Shown piece by piece: positions 32,430 through 41,426 of a stretch of 64,000 bases of DNA (the first letter of the stretch is position 1; the number at the start of each line of letters is the position of its first letter). Source of the stretch: Ructibacterium gallinarum (GTDB lineage: Bacteria > Bacillota > Clostridia > Monoglobales > Monoglobaceae); NCBI RefSeq assembly GCF_014982785.1, contig NZ_JADCKB010000003.1, forward strand, positions 1-64,000. Reading direction: 5' to 3'. The notes under the pieces are model-generated. The model had not been told where the DNA came from and searched no databases. It saw only the letters and a list, made by a program, of their open reading frames with translations. The position numbers and the translations under genes are program-made.

Positions 32430-34193
32430 ATGTCATATGATGGAATGGTTACACACTGCATTGTTTCCGAACTGAAACAAACCATTTTAAATGGAAAAAT
32501 TGATAAAATATATCAGCCAGAGCCGGATGAAATTATTTTTTTGATTCGAACTTATCAAGGCAATTACCGATTGCTTCTCTCAGCCAGTGCCTCCCATGCA
32601 CGGGTTCACCTGACCGAAGTCAACCGGGAAAATCCTATGGTTCCGCCCATGCTCTGCATGCTTATGCGCAAGCATTTGCAAGGAAATAAAATTATACGAA
32701 TTACCCAACAGGATTTTGACAGAGTCATCCGCATTGACACGGAAGGCCGAAATGAACTAGGAGATATATGCGAAAAATCCATCATTACCGAAATTATGGG
32801 CCGTCACAGTAACGTAATTCTCCTGGATGAAAACCAACGTATTTTAGACAGCGCAAAGCATGTAGATTTTACCGTCAGTACCGTGCGGCAGATTCTACCC
32901 GGATTGATTTATCAATCTCCTCCAGCACAGGATAAGCTCTGTCCTGACAGGTATTCTATGCTCGACCTGCTGCGTATACTGGATAACAGTCCCGAGGATA
33001 CCTTGCTTGATAAATTTCTTCTTTCATCCTTTATGGGTATGAGTCCGCTTGTGGCACGGGAAATTGTCTGCCGTTTTTCGGGCAGTACCAAAATGACCCG
33101 CAACGAAGTGGATACCGCTGCATTTATCACCTTTACAGACAGTTTTCTCAAAGATATCTGCGCTGAGAAATATGAACCTACCTTGGTGATATCCGATACA
33201 GATAAAAAACCATCCGCCTTTTCCTGTGTCCGACTCACTCAATACGAAGGGACAGGCACTTTGAAGGCTATGCATTCCATGAGCCAGGTCATTGACAATT
33301 ATTATGAAAAGCGTGCGCAAAGAGAACACATGAACCAACGCGCCAACACCCTTTTAAAATTAGTGAACAACAACATTGACCGCTGCGAAAAAAAGCTGGC
33401 AATTCATCGTGAAAATCTTGAACAGGCCAAAAATCGGGACAAATATAAAATTTACGGTGATTTAATCACCGCAAATCTATACCGCATGAAACCCGGAATG
33501 AAAGAACTGGAAGCCGAAAACTACTACGCTGAAGTACCAGAAATTATTATAATTCCTCTCAAAGAAAACATTTCTCCTGCCCAAAATGCACAGAGATATT
33601 ATAAACGCTATACCAAAGAAAAAATGACAGAAAAATATGCCTTGGAGCAAATTGCTGACGCAGAAAAAGAATTATATTATTTAGAATCTGTCTTGACTGC
33701 GTTGAAAAATGCAGATACTCCCGCAGAGCTTAATGAAATTAAAGACGAACTAGCAGACAGCGGCTATATTCCAAAAATTAAAACCAAAGGGAAAAACCAA
33801 CAAAAAAAATCTGCACCTTTGCGTTTTCTCTCCTCTGATGGATTTGAAATTCTTGTTGGCCGCAATAATCGTCAGAACGATGAACTGACCATACGTATGG
33901 CTTATTCCACCGATTTGTGGTTTCATACCAAAACTATTCCAGGTTCTCACACCATTATACGTACCCGGGGCGGAGAACCGGTGCCAGACCAAACCATACT
34001 GGAAGCTGCACAGCTTGCGGCTTATTATAGTAAGGCCAAAAATTCCTCCAAGGTACCTGTAGACTATACCACCGTCAAGAACGTTCGAAAGCCCAACGGT
34101 GCACGGCCAGGTATGGTAATTTATGACCATTATAATACCTTATATGTTACGCCTCAGCTTCTCCCCTCTTCAGAATCTAATACGATTAAATAA
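32430..34193 (+). CDS. rqcH: RqcH / NEMF-type ribosome quality control protein (older name FbpA)
   Basis: 587 residues. Binds stalled 50S subunits with peptidyl-tRNA and directs addition of alanine tails. NFACT-N domain at 1-220, with the Asp-Arg pair at exactly residues 97-98 (DFDRVI), as in Bacillus RqcH where it is required for tailing. A helix-rich coiled coil lies at about 280-430, and the NFACT-R domain at about 450-570 with DLWFHTKTIPGSH. AAAAGGAG precedes the ATG. Earlier annotation as fibronectin-binding protein came from a streptococcal homologue. Single-gene unit bounded by terminators. Confidence 0.92.
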   Translation: MSYDGMVTHCIVSELKQTILNGKIDKIYQPEPDEIIFLIRTYQGNYRLLLSASASHARVHLTEVNRENPMVPPMLCMLMRKHLQGNKIIRITQQDFDRVIRIDTEGRNELGDICEKSIITEIMGRHSNVILLDENQRILDSAKHVDFTVSTVRQILPGLIYQSPPAQDKLCPDRYSMLDLLRILDNSPEDTLLDKFLLSSFMGMSPLVAREIVCRFSGSTKMTRNEVDTAAFITFTDSFLKDICAEKYEPTLVISDTDKKPSAFSCVRLTQYEGTGTLKAMHSMSQVIDNYYEKRAQREHMNQRANTLLKLVNNNIDRCEKKLAIHRENLEQAKNRDKYKIYGDLITANLYRMKPGMKELEAENYYAEVPEIIIIPLKENISPAQNAQRYYKRYTKEKMTEKYALEQIADAEKELYYLESVLTALKNADTPAELNEIKDELADSGYIPKIKTKGKNQQKKSAPLRFLSSDGFEILVGRNNRQNDELTIRMAYSTDLWFHTKTIPGSHTIIRTRGGEPVPDQTILEAAQLAAYYSKAKNSSKVPVDYTTVKNVRKPNGARPGMVIYDHYNTLYVTPQLLPSSESNTIK

Positions 34194-34208
34194 AGTTTCT
34201 TCATACTA

Positions 34209-34240
34209 TAAAGCCGCACCCAAACATGGATGCGGCTTTA
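34209..34240. terminator. Bidirectional terminator between rqcH and the membrane protein gene
   Basis: Ten-pair perfect stem (34209-34218 with 34231-34240) with a 12-base loop, between convergent genes. Confidence 0.75.
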
Positions 34241-34280
34241 TAATATTTTAAGATTATGATAGAAAAACACTTAATACAGT

Positions 34281-34874
34281 TTATTTATTCCATGGACTTT
34301 TTTGATTCTGCTGCTGTTTCTTTTTTGCATAAACCAATTTTTCCATAACAACGTCTAAAATACGAAATTTTGTCAACCCAACAAAATATCCAGCAATAAA
34401 AAACAGAGGCTGAACTAACATCACCAAAATATAGGTCACAATATTACTGTTACCTAAAAATGCCTCTAAGGGAAAATACCAAGTTTTAAAAATGAAATCT
34501 GCCGTTCCGGCTAAGCGATTTCCAGACAGGAAAAAGTCATATTCCCCATTGACAAATGGCAAATTCAAAGGCCAAATATCAGGAAATACCAACCGGAAAA
34601 TCAGGAGTATCACCGGAAGGATTAAGCCCATGGCAGCAGCGATAAACGGAAATTTGGGGTTTGGATAGAATCCTGGAATCTTACGGCTATCCATTTTCCC
34701 ACAATTCCAGCCTATTGAATACATGGCAATGACATAAATTAACCCTGTCAAACTGCTGTACAAAAAAGGCAATTTTTCAACTAAGGTCCATAAAGGAACA
34801 ATTAAAAATAAAGAGATAAACACAAATAAAATATGATATAAGTATAGTTTTGCAACCGCTTTTCCCAGTTTCAT
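34281..34874 (-). CDS. Polytopic membrane protein of unknown function
   Basis: About 197 residues with four to five hydrophobic segments and a basic C-terminal tail (AKKKQQQNQK). No domain was recognised. The start at 34874 (MKLGKAV) has GGAG six bases upstream; ATG at 34886 is too close to its own site, and the frame to 34952 would add an atypical N terminus. It is a monocistronic gene before tRNA-Gly. The loop CGKMDSRKIPGFYPNPKFP is the only distinctive part. Confidence 0.6.
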   Translation of the reverse strand: MKLGKAVAKLYLYHILFVFISLFLIVPLWTLVEKLPFLYSSLTGLIYVIAMYSIGWNCGKMDSRKIPGFYPNPKFPFIAAAMGLILPVILLIFRLVFPDIWPLNLPFVNGEYDFFLSGNRLAGTADFIFKTWYFPLEAFLGNSNIVTYILVMLVQPLFFIAGYFVGLTKFRILDVVMEKLVYAKKKQQQNQKSPWNK

Positions 34875-34983
34875 AAAACGCTCCATTCCGCCGTTGTGCA
34901 CCGGCAAAAAATCTATAAAATTTCTTATTTGCACAAAACAATAAAAATCCACTTATTTAAATTTTTATAACGCCAAAATGAAA

Positions 34984-35010
34984 GAAAAACAGTCCGCATA
35001 AGCGGACTGT
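34984..35010 (-). terminator. Terminator of the tRNA-Gly transcript
   Basis: Nine-pair perfect stem (35002-35010 with 34989-34997), four-base loop, followed by a T-run on the minus strand, four bases beyond the encoded CCA. Confidence 0.85.
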
Positions 35011-35014
35011 CGTA

Positions 35015-35089
35015 TGGAGCGGAAGACGAGATTCGAACTCGCGACGTTCACCTTGGCAAGGTGACGCTCTACCACTGAGCCACTCCCGC
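35015..35089 (-). tRNA. tRNA-Gly (anticodon GCC)
   Basis: A complete cloverleaf: acceptor GCGGGAG with CTTCCGC (one G-U pair), anticodon stem TCACC/GGTGA with loop TTGCCAA, T loop TTCGAAT. The 3' CCA is encoded. GCC reads GGC and GGU glycine codons. Confidence 0.96.
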
Positions 35090-35165
35090 ATAGCATAGTT
35101 ATTTTAGCATAGAAAAGTTGCTTTGTCAAGGGTTTTGTCTGACTTTTTCTTTCTATCTTTTATAA

Positions 35166-35193
35166 ATGGCCCCTGTCACATAACAGGGGCCAT
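35166..35193 (-). terminator. Terminator after the efp operon
   Basis: An 11-pair perfect stem (ATGGCCCCTGT with its complement) with a six-base loop follows the zinc-ribbon gene; a short T-rich stretch follows. Confidence 0.7.
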
Positions 35194-35201
35194 AAATTTT
35201 C

Positions 35202-35606
35202 TTATTTATCATGATCGCAATCACAGCCGCAATCACAGTCACCCATATCCAGCTCGATAATTTCTCCGCAGTCAGGGCACTTAAATACGCCATCAGCAAT
35301 ATCATCTAAATCATCGGCAGTCAAATCAATTTCTGCACCGCAATGATCACAGACTAAAGTATACATATCATCGTCATCATCACAGCCAAACGCCTCATCG
35401 CCGATCATCTCAATAACATCTTCCATTTCGTCCATTTTGTCAGCAAGAAAACCTTGTTCCTGATCCAGCATTTCCATTTCTTCTGCCATATCGCCTAAAA
35501 GTCCCAAAATACCATCAATCAGCTGTCCTTCCGTGGTTTCCTTGTCTAACTTCAGTCCATCTGCCAATCCTTTCAAGTAAGCCGCACGATTTGAAATTTC
35601 AGACAT
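35202..35606 (-). CDS. CD1247-type acidic zinc-ribbon protein
   Basis: About 134 residues. The N-terminal helical part (AAYLKGLADGLKLDKETTEG, then long acidic helices) matches the clostridial 'CD1247 N-terminal' proteins of unknown function. A four-Cys zinc ribbon follows (CDHCGAE...CPDCGE) at about residues 88-120. The last dozen residues alternate Cys and Asp (GDCDCGCDCDHDK), a likely extra metal-binding tail. GAGGTG lies upstream of two ATGs; 35609 is the alternative start. It follows efp by about 30 bases, as it does in other Clostridia, which hints at a role in translation or its regulation. Confidence 0.75.
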   Translation of the reverse strand: MSEISNRAAYLKGLADGLKLDKETTEGQLIDGILGLLGDMAEEMEMLDQEQGFLADKMDEMEDVIEMIGDEAFGCDDDDDMYTLVCDHCGAEIDLTADDLDDIADGVFKCPDCGEIIELDMGDCDCGCDCDHDK

Positions 35607-35639
35607 CATAAGCACCTCTTTTTTTAATTTATGTTTTAT

Positions 35640-36197
35640 TTACACTCTTTCCATATATTCACCGGTACGAGTATCGATCCGGATGGTATCCCCTTCATTT
35701 ACGAACATGGGAACAGTAATAACCGCACCAGACTCTACCGTAGCTGGTTTGGTAACGTTTGTTGCTGTATTTCCCTTAACACCAGGCTCTGTCTCAGTCA
35801 CTTTCATCTCCACAAATGTCGGCGGCTCTACTGCAAATACGTTTCCTTTATAAGAAAGAATTTTCACTGTCATGTTTTCCAGCACAAACTTCAAAGCATC
35901 CCCCAACTGATCCTTGCTGAGCGGAATCTGATCATAGGTCTCTTGATCCATAAAATAATAAAGTCCGCTGTCCTCATAGAGATATTCCATCTCTTTTCTC
36001 TCAATCCTAGCGGGTTCAACTTTCTCAGTTGGATTAAATGTTCTTTCCACTACAGCCCCTGTCATTACATTTTTCATTTTCGTTCTAACAAAAGCAGCTC
36101 CCTTTCCGGGTTTTACATGTTGAAATTCCACTACCTGATACACGCTGCCATCATATTCAAATGTCAGACCATTTCTAAAATCACCTGCACTTATCAT
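35640..36197 (-). CDS. efp: Translation elongation factor P
   Basis: 185 residues; relieves ribosomes stalled at polyproline. Three domains of the usual length: a KOW-like domain with KPGKG (the Lys near residue 32 that is modified in other bacteria), then two OB folds ending [23 protein letters not shown] precedes the ATG. It lies 112 bases after the M24 peptidase gene, in the common pepQ/P-efp order. Confidence 0.96.
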   Translation of the reverse strand: MISAGDFRNGLTFEYDGSVYQVVEFQHVKPGKGAAFVRTKMKNVMTGAVVERTFNPTEKVEPARIERKEMEYLYEDSGLYYFMDQETYDQIPLSKDQLGDALKFVLENMTVKILSYKGNVFAVEPPTFVEMKVTETEPGVKGNTATNVTKPATVESGAVITVPMFVNEGDTIRIDTRTGEYMERV

Positions 36198-36309
36198 CGG
36201 TGCAACCTCCTATCTCATTATAAATACACAGTTTTTTTTATTGTATACTAAACCCTGCAAAAAAGCAAGAGATTTTTCTAAAAAACTTTCTAAACTCTGT
36301 AGAATTATG

Positions 36310-37362
36310 CTAAAGCTCCAATAATTCCTTCGTAAGCCCGGTTAAATTCTCACAGCCATCCAAAGTAACGGCCACCATATCTTCGATTCGAACGCCGCCA
36401 AACCCCGGAATATATATTCCGGGCTCACAGGTAACCACCATACCGGGCTTCAAACAGATCTCGCTCTTGGGTGATAAATTCGGCTGTTCATGAATTAATA
36501 AGCCAACGCCATGGCCCAACGAATGGCCAAAATATTTTCCATATCCTTCCTCTTCAATAACATCCCTTGCCGCCTTATCGGCTTCCCGCCCCAAAATGCC
36601 ACTGCGAATGGCGGCGAGACCTTTTTGTTGTGCCGCAAGCACAATTTCATAGATTTTTTTCTGTTCCGGCACAGCACGTCCTACTACAACAGTTCTGGTC
36701 ATATCTGAACAGTATCCGTGATAATTGCATCCAAAATCCATCGTCACAAAATCACCGGGTTCTATTTTTTTGTCTCCCGGTTTTCCATGTGGCATGCTGG
36801 TTTTTATTCCAGATACCACTATAGTTTCAAATGAAGTACCGGACGCCCCTAATCTTCGCATTTCATATTCCAATTCTGCCGCAACAGTATTTTCCGTTAC
36901 TCCCGGTTTCAGCATTGGCAGTACCTTTTGAAAAGCAGCAACCCCAATTTGCTCAGCCTGTCGCATAAAGGACAATTCTTCCGCGTTTTTTATCATACGA
37001 AGTTCTTCTATCATCTGAGAACCTTCCACCCAATGCACTTTGGGCAGTGCTTCCTGAAAAATTCGAAATTCACCCACTGTCAAATAGGATTCTTCAAAAG
37101 CCAAAGACTGTACGTTAGGAAGACGGGAAGCAATTTCACGCATTCGTGCCCCGGCACCAAATTCAATCACTTCAAAATCCGGTGCTTCCTGGCAGGCTGC
37201 AACCGTATATCTTGAATCCACAAAAAGCCATCGATGTTCCGGGGTAATTAACGCCAGTCCCTCTCCTCCACAAAACCCTGTAAAGTACCGCAAATTGTGA
37301 GCAGAATTAATAAGTACACCCTCTACTTTTGGAAAAAACACATTTAATTTTTTATACGTCAT
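36310..37362 (-). CDS. M24-family Xaa-Pro dipeptidase/aminopeptidase
   Basis: 350 residues. Creatinase-like N-terminal domain (1-125), then the pita-bread catalytic domain. The five metal ligands are visible: the Asps of TMDFGCNYHGYCSDMTRT, the His of GHSLGHGVGL, and the Glus of TCEPGIY and GVRIEDM. Releases N-terminal residues ahead of proline in cytoplasmic peptides. The start at 37362 overlaps the upstream stop as ATGA; the frame beyond to 37437 is inside that gene. Placing it before efp is standard in Bacillota. Confidence 0.92.
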   Translation of the reverse strand: MTYKKLNVFFPKVEGVLINSAHNLRYFTGFCGGEGLALITPEHRWLFVDSRYTVAACQEAPDFEVIEFGAGARMREIASRLPNVQSLAFEESYLTVGEFRIFQEALPKVHWVEGSQMIEELRMIKNAEELSFMRQAEQIGVAAFQKVLPMLKPGVTENTVAAELEYEMRRLGASGTSFETIVVSGIKTSMPHGKPGDKKIEPGDFVTMDFGCNYHGYCSDMTRTVVVGRAVPEQKKIYEIVLAAQQKGLAAIRSGILGREADKAARDVIEEEGYGKYFGHSLGHGVGLLIHEQPNLSPKSEICLKPGMVVTCEPGIYIPGFGGVRIEDMVAVTLDGCENLTGLTKELLEL

Positions 37363-38234
37363 TTCATTGCCCGCTTTCCTAAATATATTTTCTTCATCTC
37401 TACCGCATCTTCCGTCTGCGTGCCTGCAGATTCGCAAATAACACGCGGGGTAAGCCCACGTTCTGCTATGAGTTCCGCCAAAGGTTCAAACTCCGGTTCA
37501 TATTCTGTTTCGGCAAATGTATGATGCTTTTTTTCTCCGGCATTCGTATATTCGATCCGGCTATAGTGAATATGAAAACATTGGGCTTGATAAGGATTCA
37601 GTTTTCTTTCCAGCAGATCTAAAATTGCCGCAAAATCCGCTTTTTCCTTAAGTCCTCCACAGGTTTGGGCGTTCACATGCCCAAAATCAATGGCCGGAAT
37701 CAACCGATCACTCATCATACAGAGCTTAACAACCTCTTCTGTATTACCAAGCTGCTGAACTTTTCCCATGGTTTCAGGGCAAATATAGATATGCCCCAAT
37801 CCTGCCTGTTCTGCCGCTATGAGAGCGCGCTGCAACGTATCAGCAGCCAACTTTAAAGCCTCTCTTCTGGTAATTTTGGCGCAGGAACCAGAATGTACCA
37901 CAATACGGTCTGCCCCCATGGCTGCCGCCGCTTTTAGTGTCGCTATAATATAATCCACACTGCGAAGGCGCTTTTCCTCCTCCGTAGACGACAAACTGAT
38001 ATAATACGGTGCATGAACAGATAAAGCAATTCCGTTTTCCCTGGCACGCTCCCCTAAAACCGCCGCCGCATCCTCTGAAATCCGCACACCATGACCGCAC
38101 TGATATTCATAACAATCCAGATGATGCTGTTTCAGCCACTCGGGTGCCTCCAAAGACGACTTATGTCCGGCGGCAAAAAAGCTTTCCGCATTTCCGGCAG
38201 GCCCAAACAAAGGCCTGTCCTCTAATTTTTCCAC
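37359..38234 (-). CDS. Endonuclease IV-like TIM-barrel protein
   Basis: 291 residues of the AP endonuclease 2 / xylose isomerase-like family. Metal-ligand-type positions are visible in VHAPYYISL (His), VVHSGSCAK (His), CPETMGK (Glu), AIDFGHVNA (Asp, His), HIHYS (His) and ICESAG (Glu). True Nfo proteins repair abasic sites; this shorter clostridial subgroup is often annotated only as TIM-barrel protein, so repair activity is probable but not certain. The start is GTG at 38234, with GGAGGGAG upstream. Overlaps the M24 peptidase start. Confidence 0.8.
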   Translation of the reverse strand: MEKLEDRPLFGPAGNAESFFAAGHKSSLEAPEWLKQHHLDCYEYQCGHGVRISEDAAAVLGERARENGIALSVHAPYYISLSSTEEEKRLRSVDYIIATLKAAAAMGADRIVVHSGSCAKITRREALKLAADTLQRALIAAEQAGLGHIYICPETMGKVQQLGNTEEVVKLCMMSDRLIPAIDFGHVNAQTCGGLKEKADFAAILDLLERKLNPYQAQCFHIHYSRIEYTNAGEKKHHTFAETEYEPEFEPLAELIAERGLTPRVICESAGTQTEDAVEMKKIYLGKRAMK

Positions 38235-38287
38235 GCGCTGCTCCCTCCTGCCATAATCAAAGTATCGCTTCTATATTTTTCGATAAA

Positions 38288-38313
38288 GAAAAGGCGGGGA
38301 ATCTCCCCCGCCC
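38288..38313 (-). terminator. Terminator after rpsU
   Basis: A GC-rich stem (GGCGGGG with CCCCGCC) around a short loop is followed by TTTTCTTT on the minus strand, directly after the rpsU stop. Confidence 0.8.
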
Positions 38314-38317
38314 ATGA

Positions 38318-38494
38318 TTATCTGTATTTACGTTTTCTCGCCGCTTCGGATTTCTTCTTCCGTCTAACACTGGGCTTTTCATAGTGTTCTCTCTTTCTGA
38401 CTTCAGACAAAACACCCGCTTTGGCGCAGGAACGTTTAAACCGCCGGAGTGCACTGTCCAGCGATTCATTATCTTTCACTCGGATTTCTGCCAT
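38318..38494 (-). CDS. rpsU: Ribosomal protein S21
   Basis: 58 residues, the normal length. [20 protein letters not shown] at the start and the basic C terminus [15 protein letters not shown] are typical. S21 helps mRNA binding on the 30S subunit. The start at 38494 has GGAGGG upstream; the longer frame to 38593 would begin inside the promoter. Single-gene transcript. Confidence 0.96.
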   Translation of the reverse strand: MAEIRVKDNESLDSALRRFKRSCAKAGVLSEVRKREHYEKPSVRRKKKSEAARKRKYR

Positions 38495-38560
38495 GTTTGC
38501 TACCCTCCCTCCAAGTATGGTCAACACTAAGATGTCAAGGTAAAAAATTCTACTCTCACA

Positions 38561-38589
38561 ATTATACAGACATTTACGAATTCTGTCAA
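38561..38589 (-). promoter_or_regulatory. Consensus sigma-A promoter of rpsU
   Basis: TTGACA (38584-38589), 17 bases, TATAAT (38561-38566): perfect consensus, as expected for a ribosomal protein gene. Confidence 0.88.
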
Positions 38590-38627
38590 GCAAATTTGTA
38601 AATTTTTTTGAGGGAATTTATAAAAAC

Positions 38628-39332
38628 TTATTTCTTTGTCATTTTTCGTATCTTTTTCATTGCCTCGGAAATACCGCCCACTTTATCGATTAACCCACAT
38701 TCCACTGCTTCTTCACCAAAAAGAATGGTTCCCACATCATTTGCAATTTTTTTTGTTTCCATCATAAGGTCTCGAAATGTTTTTTCCTTAATGTGAGAAT
38801 TTCGCACAACAAAATCGGTCAGCCTGTCCTGCACCTTATTAAAATAATGAAACATCTGAGGTACACCTATGACCGTTCCATTCATCCGGATCGGATGGAT
38901 GGTCATAGTAGCAGACGGTACAATCAAAGAATATTTTGCAGAAACCGCAAGCGGTACGCCTATGCTGTGGCTCCCACCCAACACAATAGAAACAGTTGGC
39001 TTTGTCATACTGGCGATCATTTCCGCAATGGCAAGCCCAGCTTCCACATCTCCGCCCATAGTATTTAAAAGCAACAAAAGGCCGTCAATAGCATCATCTT
39101 CTTCAATCCGCACCAATTCAGGTATGACATGTTCATATTTTGTTGTTTTGCTTTGTGGAGGAAGGATCACATGGCCCTCTATTTCTCCGATAATGCTCAT
39201 ACAACAGATCCTGCTTTTTTCATTTTTTACGGAAACCGCTGCCATCTCACGAATATTTTCTTTTTCGACTCCGATATCTTCTGCATTATTCTTTTCTTCC
39301 GGCTCTGTTTTCGGATTGGTTTGCTGTTTCAT
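38628..39332 (-). CDS. tepA: TepA/YmfB-type ClpP-like serine protease
   Basis: 234 residues. The first ~45 are charged and disordered. The ClpP fold follows, with LLLNTMGGDVEAGLAIAEMI, the likely nucleophile in LGGSHSIGVPLA, and the His in TMTIHPIRMNG. TepA proteins are distant ClpP relatives, implicated in Bacillus in degrading signal peptides or spore proteins. No ClpX-docking data can be read. AAAGGAG precedes the ATG. Divergent from metA. Confidence 0.85.
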   Translation of the reverse strand: MKQQTNPKTEPEEKNNAEDIGVEKENIREMAAVSVKNEKSRICCMSIIGEIEGHVILPPQSKTTKYEHVIPELVRIEEDDAIDGLLLLLNTMGGDVEAGLAIAEMIASMTKPTVSIVLGGSHSIGVPLAVSAKYSLIVPSATMTIHPIRMNGTVIGVPQMFHYFNKVQDRLTDFVVRNSHIKEKTFRDLMMETKKIANDVGTILFGEEAVECGLIDKVGGISEAMKKIRKMTKK

Positions 39333-39365
39333 AAGTTTTCTCCTTTGTTCTAGTATCTTCACCTT

Positions 39366-39394
39366 ATAATATGTACAAAAATACGCTTTACTAA
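39366..39394 (-). promoter_or_regulatory. Probable promoter of tepA, overlapping the metA -35
   Basis: TTAGTA (39389-39394) and TATTAT (39366-39371) are 17 bases apart on the minus strand. The -35 shares bases with the -35 of metA, so the two promoters should compete for polymerase. Confidence 0.5.
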
Positions 39395-39415
39395 TCAATA
39401 AACTTATGTTATAAT
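39387..39415 (+). promoter_or_regulatory. Sigma-A promoter of metA
   Basis: TTTACT (39387-39392), 17 bases, TATAAT (39410-39415). The leader is about 65 bases, too short for a SAM riboswitch or T-box. Confidence 0.75.
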
Positions 39416-39485
39416 ATTTTTTACGCCGCAGTATTTAAAACAGTACAGAACGGCAAAAAAATTTATTTACAGGACGTGATTCCAT

Positions 39486-40418
39486 ATGCCAATTAAGGTA
39501 CAGGACAATCTGCCAGCCATTGAAACACTGAATCAGGAAAATATTTTTGTAATTACGGAACACCGTGCTCTGACACAAGATATCCGTCCTCTAAAAATCT
39601 TGATTCTTAATCTGATGCCTACTAAAATTGAAACCGAAACACAACTGCTTCGGGTTCTTGGCAACACGCCGCTGCAAATTGATATTTATTTTATGCATAC
39701 CAAAACTCATGTATCGAAAAATACACACAAAAGCCATTTAGAAACTTTTTACGGGACCTTTGACGACTATAAAGCGCAGAATTTTGATGGAATGATCATT
39801 ACCGGTGCGCCTGTGGAAACTTTAGAATTTGAAGAAGTGGACTATTGGCCTGAACTTTGCGAGATCATGGAATGGTCAAAGAAACACGTCACCTCCACCT
39901 TCCATATCTGCTGGGGTGCACAGGCAGCGCTTTATTACCATTACGGAATAAAAAAATATCCACTGAAGGAAAAACTGTTCGGTGTTTTTCCACATTATGT
40001 AGTGCCAGAAAAAAAGCATAAAATTTTATTGCGTGGTTTTGACGATATTTTTTATGCCCCCCATTCCCGGCATACGGAATTCCGGGAAGAGGACATTTTA
40101 AATGTTCCGGAGCTAGAAATTCTGGCAAAATCACCACAGGCAGGCGTTTATATTGTCACTGCCAAAAGTGAACGTCAGTTCTTTATTACCGGTCATTCTG
40201 AATATGATAACATTACACTTGCAAAAGAATATTTCAGGGATATTGACAAAGGCCTTGCGATTTCTGTTCCCAAAAACTATTTTCCGAACGATGACCCTGA
40301 AAAAACACCGGAAATTACATGGCGCGCCCATGCTAACCTTCTGTATTCCAATTGGCTTAACTATTTCGTTTACCAAACAACACCTTACAATATCAATGAC
40401 ATTGATTGCGATTCTTAA
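39486..40418 (+). CDS. metA: Homoserine O-acetyltransferase, MetA type
   Basis: 310 residues; activates homoserine for methionine synthesis. Catalytic Cys in [15 protein letters not shown] near 142, and His and Glu in TGHSEYD near 235. Residue 111 is Glu (GAPVETLEF). In the MetA family Glu at this position goes with acetyl-CoA and Gly with succinyl-CoA, so the acetyl donor is predicted despite the succinyltransferase-like name. It has its own promoter; uppP follows 111 bases later with no good terminator between. Confidence 0.93.
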   Translation: MPIKVQDNLPAIETLNQENIFVITEHRALTQDIRPLKILILNLMPTKIETETQLLRVLGNTPLQIDIYFMHTKTHVSKNTHKSHLETFYGTFDDYKAQNFDGMIITGAPVETLEFEEVDYWPELCEIMEWSKKHVTSTFHICWGAQAALYYHYGIKKYPLKEKLFGVFPHYVVPEKKHKILLRGFDDIFYAPHSRHTEFREEDILNVPELEILAKSPQAGVYIVTAKSERQFFITGHSEYDNITLAKEYFRDIDKGLAISVPKNYFPNDDPEKTPEITWRAHANLLYSNWLNYFVYQTTPYNINDIDCDS

Positions 40419-40462
40419 GCATATGATTTCATATAAGCATTCTGCTGATTTCATGCTTCCTC

Positions 40463-40511
40463 CTGCCCGCTGAGGAACTGAGTAAGCCGCAGAGTGACAC
40501 CGTGCGGGCAG
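40463..40511 (+). promoter_or_regulatory. Structured leader upstream of uppP
   Basis: A perfect eight-pair GC-rich helix (CTGCCCGC 40463-40470 with GCGGGCAG 40504-40511) encloses a 33-base purine-rich segment. Within it CCGCA (40487-40491) can instead pair with TGCGG (40503-40507), which breaks the outer helix. AAAGGG of the uppP ribosome site begins directly after the helix. The two exclusive pairings look like a switch. No known riboswitch class was recognised. Confidence 0.45.
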
Positions 40512-40529
40512 AAAGGGCTGGAAAATTTT

Positions 40530-41378
40530 ATGTATTGGATTGAACTTTTAAAAACCGTTATCCTTGGCATTGTACAAGGAATTACCGAATGGCTGCCTAT
40601 CAGCAGTACCGGACATATGATTTTGGTTGATCAATTTATGCCACTGCATCAACCGGCTGAATTTATCAACTTATTTTTGGTTGTGATTCAGTTCGGTTCC
40701 ATCTTAGCCGTGGTTACCTTATATTTTCATAAACTGAATCCTTTCTCTCCGCGAAAAAATACCCAAGAGAAAAAAGAAACATGGACGATGTGGCTAAAAG
40801 TGCTGGTTGCCTGCATTCCAGCAGGCATTATAGGCCTACTGTTTGATGATCTGATCAATACTTATACTTACAATGCTCCCGTTGTTGCAGCCGCACTGAT
40901 CATATACGGTATTCTGTTTATTGTAATCGAACGCAGAAATAAAAAACCGCGCATCAACTCTATTGATACGCTGACTTACAAAACCGCTCTTTTTATCGGA
41001 ATGTTTCAGGTGCTTTCCCTGATTCCAGGCACATCACGCTCCGGTTCCACCATATTAGGCGGCGTCATTCTTGGTACCTCCCGGTTTGTTGCAGCTGAAT
41101 TTTCTTTTTTCCTTGCCATTCCGGTTATGTTAGGCGCCAGTTTAATGAAAATAATTAAATTCTTTATTGAAACCGGCAGTGGTTTTTCATCCCAGCAGCT
41201 GGGGATTTTGCTCACTGGTATGATCGTGGCATATCTGGTCTCCATTGCAGCTATCAAATTCCTTATGGGATATATCCGAAACCACGACTTTAAAGCATTT
41301 GGTTATTACCGGATCATTATCGGAATTTTGATTATTCTGTACTTTGCTGTTTCGGGCGCAAATGTTATTGTCCGCTAA
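40530..41378 (+). CDS. uppP: Undecaprenyl-diphosphatase
   Basis: 282 residues with about eight membrane helices. Recycles the lipid carrier of peptidoglycan synthesis and gives bacitracin resistance. The two active-site loops are present: [14 protein letters not shown] and [13 protein letters not shown]. The start at 40530 (MYWIELL) is preferred over the frame opening at 40494, because membrane helix 1 starts there. The ribosome site (AAAGGG) is rather far away, within the structured leader. Confidence 0.94.
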   Translation: MYWIELLKTVILGIVQGITEWLPISSTGHMILVDQFMPLHQPAEFINLFLVVIQFGSILAVVTLYFHKLNPFSPRKNTQEKKETWTMWLKVLVACIPAGIIGLLFDDLINTYTYNAPVVAAALIIYGILFIVIERRNKKPRINSIDTLTYKTALFIGMFQVLSLIPGTSRSGSTILGGVILGTSRFVAAEFSFFLAIPVMLGASLMKIIKFFIETGSGFSSQQLGILLTGMIVAYLVSIAAIKFLMGYIRNHDFKAFGYYRIIIGILIILYFAVSGANVIVR

Positions 41379-41382
41379 ATCC

Positions 41383-41422
41383 AAAAGCCGTTGCTGCGCA
41401 AAATAACAGCAACGGCTTTTTT
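41383..41422. terminator. Bidirectional terminator between uppP and sufB
   Basis: A 14-pair perfect stem (41383-41396 with 41407-41420) and ten-base loop, with T-runs on both strands. Confidence 0.88.
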
Positions 41423-41426
41423 ATAT

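Noticed and set aside
32430-34193. Fibronectin-binding adhesin
   Set aside because: The protein has no signal peptide and carries complete NFACT-N and NFACT-R domains with the Asp-Arg pair of RqcH, so a ribosome-rescue role is far more likely.
39416-39485. SAM riboswitch or T-box before metA
   Set aside because: The leader is about 65 bases with no aptamer stems and no T-box sequence.
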